A stretch of 30,850 nt of DNA from the NCBI GenBank assembly GCA_020650975.1, contig JAIPMN010006088.1:1-30850 (forward strand), in the 5' to 3' direction. How positions within the stretch are numbered: position 1 is the first letter of the stretch; the number at the start of each line of letters is the position of its first letter. Origin of the DNA: Apostichopus californicus (lineage: Eukaryota; Echinodermata; Holothuroidea; Aspidochirotida; Stichopodidae). The translations under genes were made by a program, and so were the position numbers. Of this stretch, positions 1 to 10,100 are shown piece by piece. The notes under the pieces were generated by a model, which did no database searches, was not told the origin of the DNA, and saw nothing but the letters and a program-made list of their open reading frames with translations.

Positions 1-502
1 TACAATATGCTTCAATATTATCGGCGAAGCAAACCTTGACCGTTCTGAATGAACGCGAGATTCCAAAAGATGATTGGCAAAATTGCAAATGAACTACTAC
101 GTGAAGCATATCTCAAGAAAAATTACGTAGTTTACCGTAAGTTGTCTTCTGTGAATGGTGCGATAGATTCAGAAGAGAGGGAGGGCGTGTGCGGTACAGT
201 ACATATTCCAGGAGTGGGAAATAGAGGGCGGAGTGCTAAAATAATTTCCAGTCATGTAGTTTGGTTATATGTATTACTGTAGGTAGGAAACTTTCGTTAA
301 TCAACATCAGTAAATTTTTGGGAGTTGGCTAATTGACTAATTAATCAAGTTTTGAAATCTTCCAGTTTGGTTTTTTGTGTGTACTGGATAATATGATGAA
401 AACTGTTAGGGCAGCAAAAGTGTTGGGATTTAACAGATCCAAATTTGGTAATCACCGGGCCCCCAAAACCTCATTTTGTTAAGAGAGGAAAGAAAAAAAA
501 TG
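1..502. other. No supported gene; unique sequence
   Basis: A short plus-strand open frame (49-282, 77 codons) and a second frame before it both look partly protein-like (for example ANELLREAYLKKNYVVYR), and a GTAAGT donor-like word follows at about 155. The frames conflict, an in-frame TGA directly precedes the ATG, and I recognise no domain. It could be an exon end cut by the window edge. Confidence 0.3.
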
Positions 503-970
503 TTTTGAATGTACTAGTATGATTTGAAACAGTGGCTGTCTCATTCAAATGGCTTTGAATGTACTAGAATGAATTGAAACAGTGGCTGTATTATTCAAAT
601 GTAGAATGTACTAGTATGACTTGAAACAGTGGCTGCATCAATCAAAATGTTTTTGATGTACTAGAATGACTTGAAAAAGTGGCCGTCTCATTCAAAATGC
701 TTTCGATGTACTAGAATGACTTGAAAAAGTGGCCGTCTCATTCAAAATGCTTTGAATGTACTAGTATGATTTGAAACAGTGGCTGTCTCATTCAAAATTC
801 TTTGAATGTACTAGAATGACTTGAAACACTGGTATATGTATCATTCAAAATGTTTTCAAAACATATTAGAATGATTTGAAACAGTGGCTCTATCATTCAA
901 AATTTAGAATGACTTGAAACAGTGGCTGTATCATTCAAAATGTTTTCAATGTACAGTAGTTGCTGTCTCA
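503..970. repeat. Minisatellite, about 50-bp unit, 9-10 copies
   Basis: The word GTACTAG recurs at 511, 561, 608, 658, 708, 758 and 808, so spacing is 50 bp with one 47-bp step. Each unit reads roughly TTTGAATGTACTAGAATGAC, then TTGAAACAGTGGCTGTCTC, then ATTCAAAATGC. Copies near 658-760 share AAAAGTGGCCG, while the last copies are degraded and partly deleted. The TTGAAT/ATTCAA ends make each unit weakly self-complementary. Confidence 0.93.
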
Positions 971-2462
971 AAGCTACTGTATGTAGCGAAGTAATGACTT
1001 TGTTCACCCTGGTTATTTACTTGTTTTAACATCTACCATTGAAATAAGGCAAATTGTAGATAACTGTCACTTTGTTAGGTTAATTTTAAATCACTTTATG
1101 TACATCGTCACATCGACTAGCAATAGTTGTTAGAAGTAATGAGTCTAAGCATAAATTTTGTTTTCATTGTCATCAAAGTTTAAATGCACTTGATAGTACT
1201 TAATTGTTTATAATATTTAATGTGTCCTATGATTTTCATATTAATTGACATTGATTACTATTCAGGAGTGGACTTTAAAGGAGCTCGTGGGTGAATCATT
1301 TTCCTAAGGCTAACAATAAGGCACAATATTTAGCAATCCTACGATTGGTATTGAAATGTGGTGTTTCAAAATATAAACAGTATTAGTGTTTTTGCATTAC
1401 TTTAAATCATATTCTAGATTATATTTGTTAAGTGTTTTAATCTTGTAAATTATTATTTTTTTTTTATTATGTTTTTGTACAGTGACTAACTTTTTTTTTA
1501 TAACAGTTTTGCAATTTTTCTAACAATTTTTACTAACAATTTTTGTTTTAAGCACAGTGTTCTAACAATCATATTCACATATATATATCTTGACCTTTCA
1601 GCAAACATAAACAGTCAAATCAATTATTGCAAACAAATCAACAATTAATTATTTACTAAACAATATGTGGTAACGTAAAAAAAGATGCATAATTACATTA
1701 TGAATAAACCATCCACAGTTTTATTACCTCTAGTTGTGATATATGAATTTTAGTAGATTCAGTTTCTATACTACAGTTGATACAGTGTGGACAAAAAGAT
1801 GCATGAGATTATAGCATTATTTTTATATTATAATAGCAGAATTTTAAGCTTAAAGCAGCATTTTGCGTTTGGTCGCCGTTTTCTACTTTTTTGACATGTC
1901 CATCAAGTTTTTTACATATATCAATCACAAAACAGCAAACTAAGATATTAGCCAAGTTTTTCCCTGCCAACAACGTTAATTGGCGAGAAATTAAGGATAT
2001 ATATTTGCAGAGAATGAGAACAGTGTCCACGACAAATTCCACAATTAAAGTTAATCACATACAGTTCCCCAAACCCACTAGTTTGAATTCAACCAATCAG
2101 AGATGCAGGTTTAGCTATGAGCCGTTGCTAAAAATAGATTCAAGACTTTGCGTTGGTACAACCAGGGAGTTGTTATGGAACTCCCTGGTACAACTGCCAT
2201 ATAGACTGTACACAAATCAAGCATGGTGTTATATTACGTATTGGTCAATGACGTTCGTAGTGTTTAAATATTCATATTATGGGCGAGGTTCATTGGGATC
2301 CCAACGGAAAATATCTTGGAGAAAAACAAAGTTGAAAGTTGCAAATTTTTCGACTTTTATGTCACCATTTGAAGTAAGATTTAAATAGATAAGCTAGTTA
2401 TGTATGTCGTTACGGCATAGTGGAGTCAGTGAGGTTGAGAAAAATCATAGAAAATGCTGCTT
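971..2462. other. AT-rich non-coding stretch
   Basis: I see no recognisable gene here. T-runs and TAACAATTTTT repeats lie at about 1455-1560. A 165-codon plus-strand open frame (1891-2388) has no recognisable domain and overlaps a hairpin repeat, so I do not call it a gene. Confidence 0.5.
2161..2189. repeat. Perfect 11-bp hairpin, 7-nt loop
   Basis: ACCAGGGAGTT (2161-2171) faces AACTCCCTGGT (2179-2189) across GTTATGG. Both flanks carry ACAAC/TACAAC words. This looks like the tip of a short foldback element; no terminal inverted repeats or target duplication could be identified. Confidence 0.7.
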
Positions 2463-3802
2463 TAAAATAAATACATTATCAGTATTGAGATAGTGTTACC
2501 TAACTTATGCATTACTTGAAATAAATACATTATCAGTATTGAGATAGTGTTACCTATCTTATGTTTTACTTAAACTAAATACATTATCAGTATTGAGATA
2601 GTGTTACCAAACTTATGTATTGCTTAAAATAAATACATTATCAGTATTGAGATAGTGTTACCTAACTTATGTATTGCTTAAAATAAATACATTATCAGTA
2701 TTGAGATAGTGTTACCTAACTTATGCATTACTCGAAATAAATACATTATCAGTATTGAGATAGTGTAACCTAACTTATGTATTACTTAAACTAACTTACA
2801 TTATCAGTATTGAGATAGTTTTACCTAACTTATGCATTACCTGAAATAAATACATTATCAGTATTGAGATGTTACCTAACTAATAAATGTATTAATTGGA
2901 ATAAATAAATTATCAGTATTGAGATAGTGTAACCTAAGTTATGTATTACTTAAAATTAATACATTATCAGTAATGAGATAGTGTTACTTATGTGTTACTT
3001 ATGTATTACTTATAATAAATACATTATCAGCATTGAGATAAATGTGACCTAACTTTTGTATTACTTGAAATAAATACATTATCAGTATTGAGATAGTGTA
3101 ACCTAACTTATGTTTTACTTAAAATAAATACATTATCAGTATTGAGGTAGTGTTACCTAACTTATGTTTTACTTAAAATAAATACATTATCAGTATTGAG
3201 GTAGTGTTACCTATCTTATGCATTACTTGAAATAAATACATTATCAGTATTGAGATAGTGTTACCTAACTTATGTTTTACTTAAAATAAATACATTATCA
3301 GTATTGAGGTAGTGTTACCTATCTTATGCATTACTTGAAATAAATACATTATCAGTATTGAGATAGTGTTACCTAACTTATGAATTACTTAAAATAAATA
3401 CATTATCAGTATTGAGACAAAGTAGTGTAACCTAACTTATTTAGTACTAGAAATAAATACATTATCAGTATTGAGGTAGTGTTACCTATCTTATGCATTA
3501 CTTGAAATAAATACATTATCGGTATTGAGATAGTGTTACCTAACTGGTGTATTACTTGAAATAAATACATAATCAGTACTGAGATAGTGATACCTAACTG
3601 ATGTATTACTTGAAATAAATACATTATCAGTACTGAGAGTGTTACCTAACTGATGTATTACTTGAAATAAATACATTATCAGTACTGAGAGTGTTACCTA
3701 ACTTATGTACTACTTGCAATAAATACATTATCAGTATTGAGATAATTGTTACCTTACTAATAAATGTATTCCTTGAAATAAATACATTATTAGTATTGAG
3801 AT
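2463..3802. repeat. Satellite-like array of a 54-bp unit, about 25 copies
   Basis: The unit reads approximately AAATAAATACATTATCAG, TATTGAGATAGTGTTACC, TAACTTATGTATTACTTA. Neighbouring TACATTATC words at 2472 and 2526 fix the 54-bp period; a few copies have small insertions or deletions. Two unit types alternate between about 3198 and 3412 (GAGGTAG..TATCTTATGCATTACTTG versus GAGATAG..TAACTTATGTTTTACTTA), indicating a 108-bp dimer. Because 54 is a multiple of three, the minus strand stays open over 3406-3624 as an 18-residue peptide repeat (IMYLFQVIHQLG-like), which I treat as by-product. Copies at 3560-3720 form another sub-family with AGTACTGAGAGTG. Confidence 0.95.
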
Positions 3803-4069
3803 CAATGCTCGTAAAGCAATGCTCAAATTCTTAGTGTATGTTAAACAGCATACATTTGTTCTTCAAACTACCCACAGTATTAATTATACCACTACCCACA
3901 ATGACTGACTCCACATCTAGCTGTGTTCATTTAATTGTGACGTCCATTAAACCCCAGTAACTTGATAATCTAGCCTTCTGGGAGTCTTGAAAGGTTGTTC
4001 ACCCTTATAATTATTATCCTTCAGGTCTTCTTACCAAAGCATTAGTTTTGTTCCACCAGGAGGAGTAGT
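3803..4069 (-). other. Likely MSRB 3' UTR
   Basis: Unique sequence between the MSRB stop codon and the 54-bp array. On the minus strand an ATTAAA poly(A)-signal variant lies at 3935-3930, about 135 nt past the stop, and no canonical AATAAA is seen in this unique stretch. The array units themselves contain AATAAA-like words on the plus strand only. The 3' end of the transcript is inferred. Confidence 0.4.
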
Positions 4070-4180
4070 TTATTTTCCTTTAGATTTGCCTTGAAATTTA
4101 AGAGATGCTGAATTGATGCAGTAACGTTGACCGGTCGGCATTGGTCCATCGTTGAAGAGGTGACCGAGATGAGCACCGCA
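4070..4180 (-). CDS. MSRB3: MSRB exon 6 (catalytic cysteine, stop codon)
   Basis: Encodes [29 protein letters not shown], then a short lysine/glycine tail QGKSKGK and TAA at 4072-4070. C125 completes the zinc site, H128/H131 line the active site, and C145 in RYCIN is the nucleophile, coded TGC rather than the TGA used by selenoprotein MSRB1. Acceptor CTTCTATTTTACAG ends at 4181. There is no ER-retention-like C-terminus of the KDEL type. Confidence 0.97.
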   Translation of the reverse strand, partial: CGAHLGHLFNDGPMPTGQRYCINSASLKFQGKSKGK

Positions 4181-7100
4181 CTGTAAAATAGAAGAACAGA
4201 CGTTTAAGAACAAACATGAGATGTGATTTTTTAAGGAGAACTTTTAAATTTAACTGAAGTTAAGTAGTGTGGACATTACTCTATTGTCATAGACAGTGAT
4301 CTTTGGTTGCCATTAATGCACAATGTTTCAGTTTTAAGATGATATCATCATATCTCAGCCATAGAAGCTCCCACTCCCTCTTCTACTCCCTGCCCCTCTT
4401 TTGCAATTGCAGATGATGGAATGCCTAGCAAAACTTATACAAATGGTAAATGTTACAAAAATTTCTGTGAAATAATTAGTCTCACTGAATAATATGCAAG
4501 ATATGTATTGCTATTCAAATAATGCACACTTGTTGTTGTTTTTCTTGTTACAAGGGAGAATCCTACCCAGGAAAAATTCCATTTTCCCTCATTACTGTTG
4601 TTGCAGGAAACAAGTAAATTAAACAAATCAACATAAAACCATTAATTTCTGTATAGAGTACGCAAATATTCTGGCAAATTGCTAGGCTGTGATTTCAGTT
4701 ATACTTGGTGTTATTATGCAAAGAAATAGAATGACTTGCACACTTTTCCTCAAATTTGAAACTTACCATATCAACAATTTCTTCACTAACATGTATTACT
4801 ATGAATGCTCTATAACCTTTTTTTTGGGGTGTATTACTAGACCCTCCCTCTATCAAATCTTTTGTTTACAAGTTTAATTTATCTATTTCTAGAGTCGACA
4901 CAAAATTTATTTGATGAAACCTCTAGCAAAAGACATTTAAATTCTTTCATTCAGACCTAACATACCCCATCATTGATAGGTTAGTATGGATGATATTTGG
5001 ATAAACTACCTTCTTCTAATGTCATGCAACCTCATGAGAGCCTCGGCATGAACTGGAGACCTTGAACAAATGATCATGTGATATCTAATGTTAGACCAGC
5101 TGTAAGCCTCTTAACATCCTCGCTGTTATTATCACAGGTTCCCTCCAGAGACTTTTATCCAGGATTTTTTTTTTTTTTTTTTTTTGCAGGGAATACTTAA
5201 ATGTCATTCAAGATGTTTGGTGCATGATGCCGTACTAACCTTAGCACACACAGACTCGGTTCTTTCCATCCCATGTGAGTGATCAGGCCTCATCTTGACG
5301 GAACCCTGTTCAGCCATTTCATAGAAAGAAGGCCACCCTAAAGGGTAAAAAAAATGAAAGCAAATCCATCTTGCATCAATCTAGATATCATGGAAAGACT
5401 GCAAAGATTTTGCAGAAATACAAGCAAACAAAAGTACAAGAAAAAAGAAAGAAAATGAGCTACCTTTACTTTGGACGTTTGAATTCTGATTGTTAGAGTA
5501 ATGACAGAGAAGTTCTCTATCAACTCATTTTCAAAGATTCAAATTTGGATTTGATTTTGGTCACAACAGTTGGCAGTAATTTTTTTATGAACTTAATATG
5601 TATGTGTCAAATTAAGATATATCTACGAATTTCTTTCTTTTCCTTCACTGCATACTCTCTTACTTTCATTGCAATGCAATTAAAAATTAACTTTTTAATC
5701 CATCTTTATCCTTTTCTCCCCCCCCCCCATTTCCAAATCCATTACTAATTAACTCCCATTGATAAGTATACCCCCTACAGAGTTTATCTCCTTAGCCCTC
5801 TCTTCACCTCTCCATTTCAACTACCACCACTGGGGTTGTCTAATTTTGCTCTTTTTGTTGTTCATTCGTCCATTTCTAGATGTCTGTCCAATTTAGCTGT
5901 CTGTCCATCTGTCTCTTCTAAATATGTCCTTAGTCTGTTTTTGTTTCAGTCTGCCTCTGAAGAAGATCCTGGTAGGTTTGAACATCAGGACCTCTAAGTT
6001 TTAATCTTATTTTGCTGGTCCCTACAAAGGCTTTTTGCAATAGATAAGCAGTATATTAACAATCTCAAAATTCAACTCTGAGCTTGAGCTTAAGTTATAC
6101 TTTGATAGCATTTTGTATCTGAGTCTACTAGCCTTACTTTTGATTCATTGTAGAAGCTATGTACTAACATCAATAAACAAACAAAATGCCAGCTAACAGC
6201 ACCACAAAATATTGAAGTATGCAGTAATATTTTTTTTTTTAAATACACGACAATCCAGTTGCACACTACTGCACATTTCTGAAAATTTCTGAAATAATAT
6301 GCAACCAGCTGTTTTACAGCAGAGAAAATACCAAGTCAATTGAATCAATTCAATCTTGCTGAACTTGTTAGAATGCTCAGATTTCACGCACTCAGTGCAA
6401 ACTATTCATTTCATGCTGCAATAGGAAACCATCTCCTCTTCAGCAATCCCTTTGGGAGAGTCGACAGTAAGTTATTCAAGGAGAGAGTGTGCATATTAAC
6501 ACCCTTGGGGCATTGACCAAAGCTTTTGATTAAATTTGTTGGAGAGGATGTTATCAATAGATAAGATTAAAAACAAAACGAAAGATGCCAAAGAAAGTAA
6601 AATAACAAATATGGGGAGTAATATAGGGATGACCATGACACAAAATAATTTCAGCTCGAGGAAAACCGGAGGCAAATGAATCTCTCTAAGGATAAGCTTA
6701 GGCAGCATATACAAAAGGAATAAATGTAATATTCATTCTAACATTTAAGAAAGAGAGGATAACGGAATGACGTTGGCATATATCCGTTCGAGGTAAAAAT
6801 GCTAAGATGGACTATGAGATAAAGAGGAACTTATCGTAAACGCAATTCAATTTAACTGAGTTATCCCTAAACTCATGATGGTACAGAAACAGAGCTCGTC
6901 CTTTAGTACAAGCCAGAGTCTCAGAGATAAACATGCCAAAATTAATGCTTACCACATCCAGAGTCAAATTTTTCATCAGATCTGTAAATGTAGAAAAGAA
7001 GGGTGAATTTATGAAACAAAGTTGCAGTATTCACAGCATCAAACAGCATATATGCAATTACATTAAAAGCCAACCTATCAAATACCATTTTAACGATACA

Positions 7101-10100
7101 TTCGAAAAGCGATAAAAAATAATAATTGGGAGAAAGGAAAGCTACACATTTTAAAGCTCATTCAAATCAGTCAATGTTGCCATATTAAAATCAATTCTGT
7201 TGTTTTATACTTAATTACCAACAGAATCATCATGAAAACCTATCATGGATGCATTTTCTGCATGGAGGTTCCTACAGTGTATGTCTTACTGAGTCACCGT
7301 AACAATAAACAGTGAAGATTTGGAAAGTCTGGGAAAATGCCTGTCACAACATTTTGTGTACAAACTGTCACAACAACTGATTGTGAAATTCTGGGTGTTG
7401 TTGATAACATATACTTTTGTTATCAACGTGGACTTGCACCCCACTCATTCACCATTTACAGAGTGCTCTTCGTGATTACCAACCACTTCAACCCTCCCCC
7501 CCCCGCCACCCCCCGCCACCCACCTTCACCACTTTTCCTAGATACCAAAGAGTAGGAAATCATGCCATCTATACATTATCACTGCCCTAACTATCAAATA
7601 AAACTACATGAGATTTGGTTCAAACGAAAGTATCCAATTTGGAGAAGAATTTTGTATCCTCAAGGGACAGATTCAGTTATCATCTAAGTTGATTTTCTTC
7701 TCTCTCTCTCTCTCTTTCGTATTTTCCATTTACATTGCTCTGAGAATATCTAACATGTTAAAGAATCGAGACAAGAAGCCTTTAACTGCTTCTGGCATCA
7801 GCTGTCCAAACAATTGTTAAGGAATAAGGGGCAGACTTTACAATCAAGCAAAGTTCTGAATAACAGCAAATATCTCACATTGGAAATCCAATATACAGTA
7901 GTGAAGTTTAAAGAGCATTCGGATACTAATTCATACCGTAGCAACAGTCCATAACCTAACACATTTTAAGTGAATTACATTGGTTCATTGAACTCAACAA
8001 TTTAAATGGAGTGTTTGCTTCATCTCTAAAACACTACAAAAACAGAAGCCGATTTAGTTTTGTCACTTTCAGTGGCATTGGTATATATATTTGATATTTA
8101 TAGCTGTTTTTCTCAGCATTAAAAAATTGATTTTGTTTGTGTTCATCTTAATTTTTCCAATCTCCTTTAAATTTCAATCTCCTATTCCAAGAAAAATTGT
8201 CATACCAACCTTGTAAAAAAACACCATGAGCAGTAATACCTTCAGTAAGACTTCATTGATTAGCATGTTATTGAACTTCCTGCAGTATGTTATTTTGTAC
8301 TCCGTGGGGCTAAACTTGATCTCCGGAAGACATTTGAGAACTTCTTGTTCGAAGGTTTTTAGAGAGCTCATTCTGATTGAACAGCTGGCATAGATTACTC
8401 AGAATAGAACTGACTCGATAGAGATCTGTAATCCTCTTGTCATGTGACAGAAAAAATTGACTGACTTTCAAGAACCTTCATATCAATTTCAATATATAGG
8501 GCTCAAGCAAACAACATCATGACAACCAAGACTTGTAACTTGGGTGAAATTGCATGTGATTTTTATTAAAGAAAAATTGACTGATGGCACCAGTTTTGAC
8601 TGATAGTATCAGAAAAATTATATCAAAAACTTATGTGTAAAAGTAAGTGGGCCTGACGTTTTGATCCTAGCAGGATATTATTCAGAGGCTGGATGACAAG
8701 TGTCTGAATAACAAAGGTGTCATTCAGCCTCTGAAGAAGATCCTGCTAGGATCTTTCTAAATTGAAGGATGATGGTCAATGACCGGAGGTGACCAGTGGC
8801 CAGAGTTGTAACGATTCACTTTATTTTTTGTTTGAGTCGAGTCATTACCAGTGATCTTCCTAACTCGAATTTCAGCAACTTCTTCACAAAGTCACTTTAC
8901 TTTTGAAAGTGACAGGGGTCATAACTCCTTATAGTTCAACACCTCCAGTCGTTAAATGATCTGAAGACTCGCGCAAAAAGAAACGTCTAATGCCGGTAAT
9001 CTGGCCTTGTTTCGAATGAGGTGTAACAGAAGTGTTAGACATCACCATCGATCCCAGGAAATACACACAACGCTTTCTACCATCGGTAATTATACACTAG
9101 TGTACAGTCAGAACATACAGCTGCGGTCAATACCCACAGCACAGTGTATAAACGATATAGCGATGGACATCTCAGGTCCAGTTAAAGATAACAAGGTATC
9201 ACGTTTCATTACTGTCTTCATTTTGTAGCGACACAAACAAAACGTCACTTGCAAGCAACAGAAAGTTAACTTTTTCAGATGGACGAACGCGTTTTGGGGC
9301 GAGTCTTCAATGCCTTTAAGTGTGTACTGAAGGCTAAAAAGGTTACCACTTCACTCAGATAGTAAAGTGAGAGTGGTAAAGTTGTGTGGTGACAGGTGAG
9401 TGAGGAAGTGAAGTATTAACACTATAATATATTTCTTAAATTGACTTACTTGAATAGGATTGCATCACACACAACACAGTAGTAGTGTCCATCAGACTTA
9501 AGATCATAGTACTCCCCGGTGAAAGCCCTGTTTGAAAGATAAGAAAATTAATGGAATTACTAATATTAATATTTAACATCAAGTTGAATGGGTTGGATAG
9601 GTAATTTGCAATCATCATGAATCGTTTGGAGTTTTAAAAACAAACTCCTCAAATCAAAATGGTCAAATAACTTTGTAAGGATTATCAAATGGTGACTAGA
9701 GTATATTCAATTCATACTGCAGTTGTTGCTCTAAGCTTGCCTACAGTACATACAAATGCTATTGATGGGACAACATATGTTGACGGCAAATGATTTCAAA
9801 GAATTACTGCATAACTAATACACTGGAGTCACAATTTGGACCAGAGCACAACTACAGTGTCATAGTACATGTTTCCTTTTCCACCCATTTTTTAGTGTCC
9901 CCCAACTCACTCCTACTACAGTACTGTAGTACATTTTCAGACAGAACGTATGTCTTTTAATGTAAGTTAATGCATCAGAAATATCACTAAGTAGATCTCT
10001 GATGCCAAAAGTACTCTCACCTTCTGTACTGTACTCAACTCCTACCTACCGTGAACTCGTCGAGCACAAAACAAATTAAAGTACAGCTTAGCGGCTATAA

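Larger units (their letters stand above)
6982..9449 (-). other. MSRB intron 3
   Basis: 2468 nt. Besides the items listed separately it holds a C-rich block (about 7494-7522), a TC microsatellite (7695-7716) and a 10-bp perfect hairpin, GTTGATAACA (7400-7409) against TGTTATCAAC (7418-7427). Confidence 0.85.

Noticed and set aside
1891-2388. 165-codon plus-strand open frame
   Set aside because: No recognisable domain, ordinary AT-rich composition, overlaps a hairpin repeat and an antisense frame; no supporting splice or start context.
3406-3624. Minus-strand frame with an 18-residue repeat
   Set aside because: It is the translation of the 54-bp satellite, open only because the period is a multiple of three.
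503-3802. Tandem arrays considered as CRISPR-like
   Set aside because: Units are contiguous with no unique spacers, and the setting is a eukaryotic genome.
5165-5200. Plus-strand splice acceptor after the 21-T run (TTTTGCAGG)
   Set aside because: Good acceptor look, but no coding frame follows it and it lies inside an MSRB intron on the opposite strand.
6496-6714. Minus-strand frame with a membrane-like hydrophobic segment
   Set aside because: T-rich intron sequence gives Leu/Phe/Ile by chance; no splice sites in phase with MSRB exons were found.
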